Translations under genes and position numbers: made by a program
Part shown: positions 26,554-35,014 of the stretch, piece after piece
Position numbering within the stretch: the first letter of the stretch is position 1
How the letters are laid out: each line of letters starts with the position of its first letter
Notes under the pieces: model-generated
Databases searched by the model: none
Seen by the model: the letters and a program-made list of their open reading frames with translations, nothing else
What the model was told of the DNA's origin: nothing
Assembly (NCBI RefSeq): GCF_900115165.1
Contig: NZ_FOVP01000012.1
Span: 62,001 to 126,000, forward strand
DNA length: 64,000 nt
From: Roseovarius lutimaris
GTDB lineage: Bacteria; Pseudomonadota; Alphaproteobacteria; Rhodobacterales; Rhodobacteraceae
Direction of reading: 5' to 3'

Positions 26554-26575
26554 CTACACCCACTGTAGGTAATGT
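26554..26575 (+). promoter_or_regulatory. Dyad upstream of the merR gene (autoregulatory site)
   Basis: CTACA-CCCAC-TGTAG (26554-26568) followed by a -10-like TAATGT (26570-26575). The dyad is looser than the other operators and no good -35 is seen. It lies 13 bp before the merR ATG, as expected for autoregulation. Confidence 0.5.
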
Positions 26576-26587
26576 GGAGAGCCTGAA

Positions 26588-27016
26588 ATGTTGACGATTG
26601 GGACGCTTGCGAAGAAGACCGGAACGAAAGTGCAGACCATCCGATATTACGAGCAGATCGGGCTCATGCCTGAGCCCGGCAGGACCGAGGGGGGCCAACG
26701 CCGCTATGGCAATGCCGAACTCGACCGTCTTTCGTTCGTGCGGCACGCACGGCAACTGGGGTTCTCGCTGGATGCGATCCGCGAACTGCTTGATCTCAGC
26801 GATCATCCAGGAAAGTCCTGCGCAGAGGCGGATGCAATTGCCCGTCGACAGCTTAAGCAAGTGGAGCAACGACTGGCTCGGCTAGAGGCGCTGCGCACGG
26901 AATTGAAGCGGATGGTGCATGAGTGCAGCGGCGGACAGACTTCTGATTGCCGTGTGCTCGAGGTGCTGCGCGACCATTCCGAATGCCTGACAGAGCATGA
27001 GGACATTGGCGCCTGA
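26588..27016 (+). CDS. MerR-family heavy-metal regulator, PbrR/CadR/ZntR-like
   Basis: 142 aa. N-terminal MerR winged helix (I-G-T-L-A-K-K-T-G-T-K-V-Q-T-I-R-Y-Y-E) and R-R-Y. Dimer helix, then the metal site: Cys in K-S-C-A-E-A-D around residue 78 and C-terminal H-E-C-S-G-G...S-D-C-R-V-L-E-V-L with a late S-E-C-L. The Cys around 78 and C-terminal cysteines point to the divalent-ion branch (Zn, Cd, Pb), not CueR or MerR. Likely regulator of the six similar promoters listed. A truncated CDF gene follows 83 bp downstream. Confidence 0.9.
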   Translation: MLTIGTLAKKTGTKVQTIRYYEQIGLMPEPGRTEGGQRRYGNAELDRLSFVRHARQLGFSLDAIRELLDLSDHPGKSCAEADAIARRQLKQVEQRLARLEALRTELKRMVHECSGGQTSDCRVLEVLRDHSECLTEHEDIGA

Positions 27017-27099
27017 GCTATTTTGACCACCTTTGATCGGAACACAAAAAGCCCGGTGTTAGTTACTCATTGGCAATTCACTGAAATGGGACACCCGGC

Positions 27100-27720
27100 A
27101 TGGCGGAGCAGAAGAACGCATCGGAAAGACGCACACTCTGGATCGTGCTGGGTCTCAACATCGGGCTGGCAATCGCTTTCTTCGCCTCGGGCGCATTCGG
27201 CGATTCAAGCGCGCTTATCGCCAATGGGCTCGACAATCTGTCGGATAGTTTTGTCTATGCAATCAGCCTCTTTGCACTGTCTCGTTCCGCCACATGGAAG
27301 CGCGGAGCGGCTAATGTTTCGGGCGGCCTGCTGATCCTCTTCGCCCTTGGCATCCTTTATGACGCCTGGCGCCGCTACGTTGGCGGATCGGATCCTATTG
27401 GCACTATCATGATCATCATGGCGCTGGTAGCGGCGGCGATCAACGCACTTTGCGTCTGGTTGTTGGCGCGGCTTCGCGATCCAGACGTGAACATCCGAGC
27501 GGCGAATACATTCAGCTGGAACGACTTTGCGGCCAATCTCGGAATCGTCGCCGCAGGAGGGCTCGTGGCCTGGCTCGGTACGAACTGGCCGGACCTTGTG
27601 GTGGGCGTGATTGTCGCCGGTATCGCGGCATGGGGTGGCGTCGGAATCCTGAAAGACGCGCATGGTGAACACCACAAGGCAAAGCACAATGACGACCAGG
27701 TGACCAAGGACATGACCTGA
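27100..27720 (+). CDS. Short CDF-family cation transporter without cytoplasmic domain
   Basis: 206 aa. Five or six hydrophobic segments with CDF landmarks: N-G-L-D-N-L-S-D-S in helix II and W-N-D-F-A-A-N in helix V, both supplying metal ligands (N/D and D). The protein ends in a short His-rich tail (H-G-E-H-H-K-A-K-H-N) and lacks the usual C-terminal cytoplasmic domain. It follows merR and probably exports a divalent metal using protons. The full-length CDF at 28550 is a separate gene. Confidence 0.85.
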   Translation: MAEQKNASERRTLWIVLGLNIGLAIAFFASGAFGDSSALIANGLDNLSDSFVYAISLFALSRSATWKRGAANVSGGLLILFALGILYDAWRRYVGGSDPIGTIMIIMALVAAAINALCVWLLARLRDPDVNIRAANTFSWNDFAANLGIVAAGGLVAWLGTNWPDLVVGVIVAGIAAWGGVGILKDAHGEHHKAKHNDDQVTKDMT

Positions 27721-27729
27721 AATTGGGGC

Positions 27730-27760
27730 TTGAAGCTACAGTGACTGTAGCAACTACATT
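27730..27760 (+). promoter_or_regulatory. MerR-type promoter of the transglutaminase-CDF operon
   Basis: -35 TTGAAG (27730-27735), 19-bp spacer with the perfect dyad GCTACAG-TGA-CTGTAGC, and -10 TACATT (27755-27760). It precedes the gene starting at 27790. Confidence 0.8.
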
Positions 27761-27789
27761 GTCTTGTGAACGATTCGAGGAGATATTCC

Positions 27790-28560
27790 GTGAACCCCGC
27801 CGACCCTCATTTGGCCAAAACCCGGCTGCTGGATTTTGACGCGCCTTCAATAGCAAAACTGATCGAAGAGCGCGGCTGGGCAGAACTTCACCGTTACAAC
27901 CGAATTGAGGCCATCTACGATTTCGTCCGAAACGAGATTGCCTTCGGCTACAACCGCGCCGACGACATTCCTGCCTCTGCGGTACTGGCGGATGGTTACG
28001 GGCAGTGCAACACGAAAGGTACGCTTCTCATGGCACTGTTGCGCAGCTTGGGCATTCCCTGCCGACTGCACGGTTTCACCATCCACAAGGCGCTTCAGCG
28101 CGGCGTGGTGCCCGAATTGGTCTACCCCCTCGCACCGTCCGAAATCCTTCATTCATGGGTCGAAGTCGAAACCGATGAGGGATGGATCAATCTGGAAGGC
28201 TTCATTCTGGACGCGCGCTTCTTGCAGACGCTTCAGAAGGAGTTCAGCGACACAGAAAGCCTTTGCGGCTACGGGGCCGGAACGGATTGCCTGAGCGCGC
28301 CACCAGTCAGTTGGAGCGGCGGCAGCACTTACATTCAGAAAACAGGTATCATTAATGATTTCGGAACCTTCGATGCACCCGACGACTTTTATGTGAAATA
28401 TCGCCAGAGCTTCGGATTCGCACGTGACCTGCTCTATCGCCATGTCGTTCGGCACTGGATGAATGCACGGGTGCGTGCGATTCGCCGGGGAGTTTTGCCA
28501 CGGGTTCCGGGTCTCAGTCGGCCCAATCATAGCCACGAGGAGAAAAATCGTGCCGCATGA
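27790..28560 (+). CDS. Transglutaminase-like (cysteine protease fold) protein
   Basis: 256 aa from GTG 27790, chosen because GAGGAG lies 8 bp upstream; an in-frame GTG at 27766 has no ribosome site and lies 6 bp from the -10. The transglutaminase-core triad is visible: Cys in G-Y-G-Q-C-N-T-K-G, His in I-L-H-S-W-V-E-V and Asp/Glu in W-I-N-L-E-G-F-I-L-D. Probably a cytoplasmic peptidase or amidase of unknown substrate. It overlaps the CDF gene by 11 bp, so its role is likely tied to metal efflux. Such a pairing is not a textbook one. Confidence 0.8.
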   Translation: MNPADPHLAKTRLLDFDAPSIAKLIEERGWAELHRYNRIEAIYDFVRNEIAFGYNRADDIPASAVLADGYGQCNTKGTLLMALLRSLGIPCRLHGFTIHKALQRGVVPELVYPLAPSEILHSWVEVETDEGWINLEGFILDARFLQTLQKEFSDTESLCGYGAGTDCLSAPPVSWSGGSTYIQKTGIINDFGTFDAPDDFYVKYRQSFGFARDLLYRHVVRHWMNARVRAIRRGVLPRVPGLSRPNHSHEEKNRAA

Positions 28561-29512
28561 TCACGGCCACGCCCACATCGATCCTGAATCTGGTGATCAA
28601 CGGGTCGCCATCGCCATCTGGGCCAACGGCCTTCTGACAGTGGCGCAGATCGTCGGCGGCATTCTGTCAGGGAGCTTGGCGCTGATCGCGGATGCGCTGC
28701 ACAATTTCTCGGACATGGCGTCATTGGTGATCGCCTTTGCCGCCCGGAAAATCTCGCGACGGCCCGCAGACGAGCAGATGACCTTCGGCTATGGGCGAGT
28801 CGAAATCGTTGCAGCCCTCATCAACTACACGACCCTGATCCTGATCGGCTTTTACTTGATCTATGAGGGTGGCATGCGCATGATCGACCCGCCCGCAGTG
28901 GCGGGATGGACCGTCGTGATCCTAGGCGGCATCGCGCTTTTCATCGACACACTGACGGCGATGCTCACCTATTCGATGCAGAAGGGCAGCGTGAACATCC
29001 GCGCGCTCTTCCTACACAACCTATCGGATGCTTTGGCCTCCGTGGCAGTCATCATTGGCGGATCGCTTATCCTCCTCTACGACATGCGTTGGGTCGACCC
29101 AGCAATCACCATCGGCATCGCCCTTTACATTCTCTATCTGGCTTTCACCGAGATCGGTGGTCCGATCCGGACGTTGATGCTCGGCAGCCCACCCGACATC
29201 GCCAATGAAGCCGTCGTTGAGACGATGCGGGGCGTCGATGGTGTTGCGGACGTTCATCACGTGCATCTGTGGCAGATGCAGGAGCAAGAGGCGGCGCTGG
29301 ACTGCCACGTTGTGCTGACAGCTGACGGCTGGGGTCAAATCGAAAAGATCAAGGCCGCGATCAAGGACCAGCTGAAGGACGATTTCGGCATCGGCCATTC
29401 GAGTCTGGAATTCGAACACGAAGACCGCGCGCATGAAAATGCCGACCTCTACGGTCAAGGCAAGCCCGAAGAAGAGGAAGAAAACCATGTTCACCGAGAC
29501 ACTGACAGATGA
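28550..29512 (+). CDS. czcD: CDF-family divalent cation efflux protein (CzcD-like)
   Basis: 320 aa from GTG 28550, selected for CGAGGAG at 28536-28542. N-terminal His-rich H-D-H-G-H-A-H, six membrane helices with A-D-A-L-H-N-F-S-D (helix II) and H-N-L-S-D-A-L (helix V) metal sites, then a complete C-terminal domain with H-H-V-H-L-W-Q-M. It ends in an acidic tail. HD/HD ligands suggest Zn/Cd export by proton antiport. Last intact gene before the insertion elements; the start of another gene (probably nhaA) overlaps its 3' end. Confidence 0.92.
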   Translation: MPHDHGHAHIDPESGDQRVAIAIWANGLLTVAQIVGGILSGSLALIADALHNFSDMASLVIAFAARKISRRPADEQMTFGYGRVEIVAALINYTTLILIGFYLIYEGGMRMIDPPAVAGWTVVILGGIALFIDTLTAMLTYSMQKGSVNIRALFLHNLSDALASVAVIIGGSLILLYDMRWVDPAITIGIALYILYLAFTEIGGPIRTLMLGSPPDIANEAVVETMRGVDGVADVHHVHLWQMQEQEAALDCHVVLTADGWGQIEKIKAAIKDQLKDDFGIGHSSLEFEHEDRAHENADLYGQGKPEEEEENHVHRDTDR

Positions 29513-29528
29513 AACCGTTCAAAACGTT
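29487..29528 (+). pseudogene. 5' fragment of a gene cut by the ISKra4-type insertion (probably nhaA)
   Basis: An ATG at 29487 with a GAGGA ribosome site starts a frame that reads about 14 plausible codons (M-F-T-E-T-L-T-D-E-T) before entering transposon DNA. Its strand and position fit the beginning of the nhaA gene, whose remainder resumes at 32474 beyond the two elements. The assignment is inferred. Confidence 0.45.
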
Positions 29529-31003
29529 GGGGTCATGCCGCTTTGAGGAGCGGCGGTGTTGGGTTCAGCAGGCTCGCCACATAGGGCGATCCGTCGGTTT
29601 CAGGCGGGACGTATCGGGTTCGATCCGGGAGATCGCCGTTCAGCATTTCAGCGCGCACTTTCAGCAGATAATGCGCACCAGTTCGTGACCATCGCATCTG
29701 TTGTTTCTTGACGAACCGCTTGGCGACGAGCGCGTTCACGCTTGCTTCTGCCGGTGATGTTGCGATGCGTCGTTCTGCGCGATGGCGTTCAGCGTAGTTG
29801 ATGACCGATCGACTGTTTCGGCTAATATAGGTGTTGAGTTTCTCCAGGAGCTTGTCTGCGCGTTGATCCCAGAAACAGTGACCTGTCTCTGAGGAGAGCG
29901 CCTTTCTGACGATAGCTATCAAATCCAGAGCACGCTTCGGTTGGCCGTTCCAAAGTCTCCACTTGATACGGTCGATGTCTTGCTCGAACAGACCATAGCC
30001 CTCGGGCGCAGTCAGTGCCATTTGGGCAAGCGGCCGAAGTTTCATTGAAATATGAAACCAGTCGAAAATGTGAGTGGCCGGTTGCGGCAACATGCCGGTC
30101 AGGCGCTTGAGGCAGTCTTCGCCGTCCGATATCACTGTGATCTCCCCTCGACCAATATATCCCTGGTCTTTCAAAGCCAGTGAGGCGGTCGCATCCAACT
30201 CAGCCAACCGTGTCCCCTCGAACGCAAAGAGCGGTCCGGGGCTGTCGCCTCGCCCGCCACGTCCGCAATGACCTACAACCGCCTCAAATGTGCGCCCGCC
30301 CCAACGCTTGACCAAAGGAATATGCGCGGTGTCGACGGTGAAGACGAATTCGCGCGCGGGATCGCCCTCCATCTGCAACTCCAGCTGGGTGCGGTCTTCT
30401 TTAGCCAAGAATTCGTGCCAGCGCCGACTGCGTTCAGCGTCTTCGATACGCTTTCCAACCGAAAGCGCGCGATGGCGAAGGGTGGTAAACTTGCGCGACA
30501 TTTGATCGGGCAGGAATGTTGACAGTATGTCCGATGCCTCGCGGTAGGGCAGCTTGGCACCGAGCCTCGCCGACAGCTCCATCAGTTCGGGCGTGGCGCG
30601 ATCAGGACAGATATCCGCTGCTGGAGAGAACGTGAAACAGGCCCATGGCGTACATCTTTGGCAGATCATCAGGCGAGGATAGGTTGCCGGAACCGCGCCA
30701 AAAACCGTCAGTATCTTCCGTGTCCGGTAGTCCTTGATCGGCAGCTGACCCTCACAACACTGACAGACGCGCCGGTAGCGTACCCAGAGATCAAGCTCGC
30801 GCTGCACGACAGCCTTCTGGATTTCATGCATGATCTCTTTGCCGCCCTCAATCGAACAGCCGATGCGACCGTCGGTCAGGCCATCGAGATCCTTCTCAAA
30901 CAGGAACTCCTGCCGATACTCCTCACCGGTCGGATCAACCGCTTCTACCGTGATGCGCCAATGCATGTTTGCCTGTCTGACGTCAGCACTCGTGGAACAG
31001 ATT
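29529..31003. mobile_element. ISKra4-family element, right part uncertain
   Basis: DNA around a complete ISKra4-type transposase gene. The left limit is set by the end of host-like sequence at about 29528. The right side meets the IS3-type element only 37 bp upstream of the transposase start. Matching terminal repeats were not found, so the element may be truncated or interrupted by the IS3 insertion. Confidence 0.5.
29533..30966 (-). CDS. ISKra4-family transposase
   Basis: 477 aa. N-terminal zinc-finger-like cysteines (C-Q-C-C-E-G-Q and C-Q-R-C), a central DDE-like catalytic region with V-D-T-A-H-I-P and D-G-E-D-C-L, H-I-F-D-W-F-H, and a conserved tail E-A-S-V-N-A-L-V-A-K-R-F-V-K-K-Q-Q-M-R-W. 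This arrangement and length match ISKra4-group transposases. It appears intact. It lies opposite to the surrounding cation-transport genes and separates the CDF gene from nhaA. Confidence 0.85.
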   Translation of the reverse strand: MHWRITVEAVDPTGEEYRQEFLFEKDLDGLTDGRIGCSIEGGKEIMHEIQKAVVQRELDLWVRYRRVCQCCEGQLPIKDYRTRKILTVFGAVPATYPRLMICQRCTPWACFTFSPAADICPDRATPELMELSARLGAKLPYREASDILSTFLPDQMSRKFTTLRHRALSVGKRIEDAERSRRWHEFLAKEDRTQLELQMEGDPAREFVFTVDTAHIPLVKRWGGRTFEAVVGHCGRGGRGDSPGPLFAFEGTRLAELDATASLALKDQGYIGRGEITVISDGEDCLKRLTGMLPQPATHIFDWFHISMKLRPLAQMALTAPEGYGLFEQDIDRIKWRLWNGQPKRALDLIAIVRKALSSETGHCFWDQRADKLLEKLNTYISRNSRSVINYAERHRAERRIATSPAEASVNALVAKRFVKKQQMRWSRTGAHYLLKVRAEMLNGDLPDRTRYVPPETDGSPYVASLLNPTPPLLKAA

Positions 31004-31051
31004 TGAGGTTTAGCTAACGGAGGATTTCTGGTTCATCGTCACCGTCAAGGA

Positions 31052-31432
31052 ATGAAGATGAACAAGAAATCCGGAACCAGTAAAGCTGCGGCTGACAAGC
31101 TGGTCAAAACCATCCGCCGCAAAACGCGGCAAACCTATTCGTCTGAAGAGAAGATCCGCATTGTTCTGGCGGGTCTTCGCGGCGAGGAAACTATTTCGGT
31201 ACTATGCCGCCGGGAGGGTATCTCCGAAAGCCTGTATTACAGCTGGTCAAAGGAATTCCTCGAAGCCGGGAAACGCCGTCTGTCTGGCGATACGGCCCGG
31301 CAAGCGACGTCGCCTGAGGTGAAGGAGCTGCGATCCGAGGCGACGACACTGAAGGAATGCGTCGCCGATCTGACACTTGAAAACCGTCTGCTCAAAAAAA
31401 GCATGACAGGGGCTGGGGAGTTCGAGGAATGA
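31052..31432 (+). CDS. IS3-family transposase OrfA
   Basis: 126 aa. Helix-turn-helix of the IS3 OrfA type (Y-S-S-E-E-K-I-R-I-V-L-A-G-L-R-G, then C-R-R-E-G-I-S-E-S-L-Y-Y-S-W-S-K-E-F) followed by a leucine-zipper-like coiled segment (L-R-S-E-A-T-T-L-K-E-C-V-A-D-L-T-L-E-N). Its end overlaps the orfB start by 4 bp (ATGA), so coupling rather than a classic frameshift may join the two products. Confidence 0.88.
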   Translation: MKMNKKSGTSKAAADKLVKTIRRKTRQTYSSEEKIRIVLAGLRGEETISVLCRREGISESLYYSWSKEFLEAGKRRLSGDTARQATSPEVKELRSEATTLKECVADLTLENRLLKKSMTGAGEFEE

Positions 31433-32409
31433 GGTATCCCGCATCTGAGAAACTGGAGATCATCCGCACCGTTGAGGGGTCCCATCTGCCTGTAAAGCAG
31501 ACCCTCGATATGCTGGGTATCCCGCGCACCACATTCTACCGCTGGTATGATCGCTATGTTGAAGGCGGCTTTGACGCCCTGGCAGATCGCTTACCCCGGC
31601 CAAAGTCTGTCTGGAACCGCATTCCGCAAGCGAGGCGGGATGATCTGATCGAGTTCGCGCTGGAACATGAAGCGCTGACAACGCGGGAACTGGCGGTGAA
31701 ATATACTGATGAGAAGAGGTATTTTATCTCTGAATCATCGGCTTACCGGTTCTTGAAGGAAGCTGACTTGATCACCGCTCCGGACTATGTCGTGATCAAA
31801 GCAGCTGATGAGTTCACCGACAGAACCACGGCGATCAACGAGATGTGGCAGACCGACTTCACCTACTTCAAGATCATTGGTTGGGGCTGGTTTTATCTCA
31901 GCACGATCCTGGATGATTACAGCCGCTACATCATTGGCTGGAAGCTCTGCACCAATATGCGGGCCGAGGACGTAACTGACACAATCGAACGGGCTCTGGC
32001 GGCGTCAGGATGCGACCATGCCGTCGTTCGCCACATGCCACGTCTGCTCAGTGACAACGGATCCTGTTACATCTCGGGCGATCTGGCCGAATGGTTGGAA
32101 GATCACAAGATGGACCATGTTCGTGGCGCTCCGTTCCATCCGCAGACCCAGGGCAAGATCGAGCGCTGGCATCAGACGATGAAGAACCGGGTTCTGCTGG
32201 AAAACTACTATCTGCCCGGCGACCTCGAACGCCAGATCGGGGCCTTCGTCGAGTATTACAACAACGAGCGATACCACGAGAGCCTGAACAACGTCACACC
32301 AGCTGACGTCTACTTCGGGCGCGACAAAGCCATCATCAGGGAAAGGGAGAAGATCAAGAAACTGACAATCCAAAGCCGCCGCTTGCAACATCAAAAACAG
32401 GCGGCATAA
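31429..32409 (+). CDS. IS3-family transposase OrfB (DDE integrase)
   Basis: 326 aa. N-terminal helix-turn-helix, then an rve-type core with the DDE residues in W-Q-T-D-F-T-Y, L-S-D-N-G-S and K-I-E-R-W-H-Q, and Y-N-N-E-R-Y-H-E-S-L after it. The frame is intact, so the element may still be active. Confidence 0.9.
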   Translation: MRYPASEKLEIIRTVEGSHLPVKQTLDMLGIPRTTFYRWYDRYVEGGFDALADRLPRPKSVWNRIPQARRDDLIEFALEHEALTTRELAVKYTDEKRYFISESSAYRFLKEADLITAPDYVVIKAADEFTDRTTAINEMWQTDFTYFKIIGWGWFYLSTILDDYSRYIIGWKLCTNMRAEDVTDTIERALAASGCDHAVVRHMPRLLSDNGSCYISGDLAEWLEDHKMDHVRGAPFHPQTQGKIERWHQTMKNRVLLENYYLPGDLERQIGAFVEYYNNERYHESLNNVTPADVYFGRDKAIIREREKIKKLTIQSRRLQHQKQAA

Positions 32410-32473
32410 TCAATCACGCTAACGAACCAGAGCCTCCAAAGCTCAAGCCGCTAGGATGTTCCATTTTATATGA

Positions 32474-33463
32474 CGACGGACAGACTGGATCAATCAAGGC
32501 CTTCTGGTCGTGTTCTTTTTTCACATTGGCCTGCATACCAAACATGAGATGACATCGGGTGTTCTGGCCGCGCCGGGTCGGGCGATACTGCCGGCGATCG
32601 CGGCGTTCGGCGGTATGATCGTGCCGGCGGCAATCTATCTGACCTTCAATGCCGGCGATCCCGAAGCGATGCGTGGCTGGGCGATTCCGATCGCAACAGA
32701 TGTCGTGCTTGTGCTGGGCCTGATGTCGTTTCTTGGCTCGGTGGTATCGCCGGGCCTTCTGGCCTTCGTCACAGCGGTAGCAATCTTTGACGATTTGGGC
32801 GCTGTTCTGGTGATCGCCTTGTTTTACGGTGAGGCAGAGTTCGGCTGGTCGCTCGCCGCCATTGCCGCCGGGCTCGCTGGGCTTGGCTTTCTGAACCGGC
32901 ATGCGAGCGAAACCACCGCCCTTTATCTGCTCTTGGGCACGCTGCTTTGGATCGGCCTTGTCGGATCCGGCCTCGAAGGGGCGGTCGCTGGAGCTGTTAC
33001 AGGGCTGGCGCTGCCACTTTCGGCCTTCAAGCGGAGTGCCGTCGAACAGGTAGAGAATCGCATCGCACCTCTTGCACTGTTCATCGTCGTTCCGGTCTTT
33101 GCGTTCTTCAATGCCGGGGTGCCCCTGACCTTTGCACCCACCAGTTGGGTGACTGATACGGTCGTAGTTGGAATTGTTCTGGGCCTGGTCGTCGGGAAAC
33201 CGTTGGGTGTCGCAGTGGGAACAGGTCTTGCCTTGTGGGCCGGACTGGGCAGCTTGCCTTCCGGGACATCGTTGCAGGATACGTTGCGTGCGGCGCTTTT
33301 CGCGGGCATCGGATTCACGATGAGCCTGTTTATCGTCACCGCCGCGCTCGATGATCCCACGCGAGCGGATCCTGCGAAGGTCGCGGTAATTCTCGGCTCA
33401 AGTCTTTCCGCCATTTTCGCCAGTGTCGCCCTGCTGACGTTGCGCCGCAGGCGGTTGTCCTGA
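32474..33463 (+). pseudogene. nhaA: NhaA Na+/H+ antiporter, 5' end lost
   Basis: NhaA homologue lacking about the first 60 residues (helix I and the beta-hairpin). The frame enters at 32474 after a stop and reads T-D-W-I-N-Q-G-L-L-V-V, matching the NhaA W-I-N-D segment. An internal GTG at 32510 could initiate a 317-aa product. Functional Asp residues survive: A-T-D-V-V and A-I-F-D-D-L-G-A, as does G-I-G-F-T-M-S. The insertion elements upstream explain the loss; the probable 5' scrap is at 29487. Loss of helix I would probably abolish transport, but expression of the remainder cannot be excluded. Confidence 0.8.
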
Positions 33464-33922
33464 CATGTCTTGCGGTGGCCCGTCCGGCCTTGCGCAAGGC
33501 TGCCAAACCCACAGGCGGTTCATCATCGCGTAAAGGAAGGATGCGGACCATGCGATCAGGAGTAGACCGATGAGTGCCTCAACGCCCGTCAGAAACCGCA
33601 AGTGCTCGGTTGGAAAGATATCGCCTATTCCGAGGGAGGTATAGGTTATTGCTGAAAAGTAGTAATAGTCGAGCAACGTCTCAATGGGTTCACCCGCAAA
33701 TGCGCCGAGGTTCAACCAGCGTTCAGCCAAAGCATAGGCGATTGCGAAAACTCCGATTTCCAACATATGGACAGTGAACAGAAGGATCAAAACCACGAGG
33801 ACGCGGGTGGGGGGACCCATCGGGATACGGGCCATTCCGCCACTGCACCACCTCAGAGCAGCAAGATGCATCACGGCCGTCAATAGAAATGACGATACGG
33901 ATAGGGCAATAGAAAGAAGCAA
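33398..33922 (-). CDS. Two-TM potassium-channel-like protein
   Basis: 174 aa. Hydrophobic segments at about 5-30, 40-68 and 110-132 with a pore loop Y-T-S-L-G-I-G-D-I-F-P in place of the canonical T-V-G-Y-G-D. This fits the Ion_trans_2 family of small bacterial channels; L-G-I-G is a variant filter, so selectivity is uncertain. The Pro/Gln-rich C-terminus overlaps the convergent nhaA 3' end by 66 bp. Proximity of K+ and Na+/H+ genes suggests a former cation-homeostasis group. Confidence 0.75.
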   Translation of the reverse strand: MLLSIALSVSSFLLTAVMHLAALRWCSGGMARIPMGPPTRVLVVLILLFTVHMLEIGVFAIAYALAERWLNLGAFAGEPIETLLDYYYFSAITYTSLGIGDIFPTEHLRFLTGVEALIGLLLIAWSASFLYAMMNRLWVWQPCARPDGPPQDMSGQPPAAQRQQGDTGENGGKT

Positions 33923-34286
33923 GGGTGTTGTCCTTCTGTTTCAGTTGTGGCCACTTTAGACGCTATTCGCGATTTCATGCATCCCTGCCATTGCTGGCGT
34001 CCTAACGCTGACATCAGGTGAGCAACGCGAGATTGAACGTCTGACGGATCTTGGACTTGTCGGCATTGTTGGAGCGAGCTGTGCGAGGCCTCGGCGAAGC
34101 AACGAGTTTTATGGCTGTGACGCTGCAGTGCAAGATGACATTTCCGGCACAGGCTCGCAATCAATGTCCTCTCCTTTCGGAGTTGTGACTGGACCTTCGG
34201 TACGGATGTCTGCCAAAATTAACAAGAGTGGGAGGAAGCCTCTCGCATCATTGCGTTATGCAAGACGCCCGAGGGACATCTTTATC
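33923..34286. other. Intergenic region without a recognisable gene
   Basis: About 360 bp between the divergent channel and L,D-transpeptidase genes. A 94-codon minus-strand frame (33880-34164) lacks family signals and overlaps the channel start. No MerR-type or TGTAA-N17-CGTCT promoter was found. Confidence 0.4.
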
Positions 34287-34952
34287 ATGTTTACCAGACG
34301 CCATTTCATTGCCACGTCAGCAGCCTTGTTTTCGACACCAATATCGAGAGTTGCGCTCGCGGACCCAACTGCTCAGCAAGCGCAGTGGGCGGCATGGGAT
34401 GTGCAGGTTACACCGGAGAACTACGATCCGGCGACATCGAACCCGTGGGGCCTGCAGCCGCGCTTCTTGCCGGTCCGGGTCGAGGCGAACGCCGGGCTGG
34501 TTCCTGGCGACATACATGTCGATGCCGTGGCGCGGTATCTCTACCATATCCAGGACGATGGCACGGCAATGCGGTATGGCGTTGCCATTGCAAGAGGCAA
34601 TCTGTACGAGCCGGGTGTTTATTCCATCAGGCGCAAGGCCAAATGGCCGAGATGGACGCCGACGCCGAGCATGATCCGCCGTGACCCCGAGCTATACGAG
34701 CAGTTCTCGGACGGGGTGGAGGGCGGCCCGACGAACCCGCTGGGCTCCCGCGCGTTCTATCTCTTCGTCGGCGACCGCGACACGTATTTGCGCATACATG
34801 GCAGCCCTGAGTCCAGATCGATCGGCGGGCGCGCGAGCTCTGGGTGCGTTCGCATGGTGATGGCCCACATCATCGGGCTCTATGATCAGGTGTCGATCGG
34901 ATCGACCGCATTTCTCTATCCCCCCGAGGAGGCTATCAGCGCGCGAAGTTGA
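34287..34952 (+). CDS. L,D-transpeptidase (YkuD family), exported
   Basis: 221 aa from the ATG at 34287; the in-frame extension upstream is not conserved-looking. The N-terminus T-R-R-H-F-I-A-T-S-A-A-L resembles a twin-arginine signal. Catalytic motif: I-H-G-S-P-E then R-A-S-S-G-C-V-R-M with the Cys around residue 187. It should cross-link peptidoglycan in the periplasm. It belongs to the ErfK/YbiS-like subset (R-K-A-K-W-P-R-W-x-P-T-P) and differs from the smaller enzyme at 2869. A lipoprotein gene lies just beyond, convergent. Confidence 0.87.
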   Translation: MFTRRHFIATSAALFSTPISRVALADPTAQQAQWAAWDVQVTPENYDPATSNPWGLQPRFLPVRVEANAGLVPGDIHVDAVARYLYHIQDDGTAMRYGVAIARGNLYEPGVYSIRRKAKWPRWTPTPSMIRRDPELYEQFSDGVEGGPTNPLGSRAFYLFVGDRDTYLRIHGSPESRSIGGRASSGCVRMVMAHIIGLYDQVSIGSTAFLYPPEEAISARS

Positions 34953-35014
34953 GTGATCGGGCGCGCGCAGCTGCTCGGGTCGGGACTCGGTGTGCACCTG
35001 AGCCGCGAGGCAGA

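Larger units (their letters stand above)
31004..32445 (+). mobile_element. IS3-family element (about 1.44 kb)
   Basis: Contains orfA and orfB. Proposed ends are TGAGGTTT at 31004 and AAAGCTCA ending at 32445. The imperfect inverted repeats share TTGAG, a TTT run, GGAGG and CTGGTTC, with extra bases in the left copy. No target-site duplication is seen, so one end may have been altered. Confidence 0.65.

Noticed and set aside
28463..28549. Extended start of the CDF gene at 28463
   Set aside because: The added residues overlap the transglutaminase gene and lack a ribosome site; GTG 28550 with GAGGAG upstream gives the expected His-rich N-terminus.
33880..34164. 94-codon minus-strand frame upstream of the channel gene
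   Set aside because: It overlaps the channel start in another frame and shows no signal peptide, domain or ribosome site.
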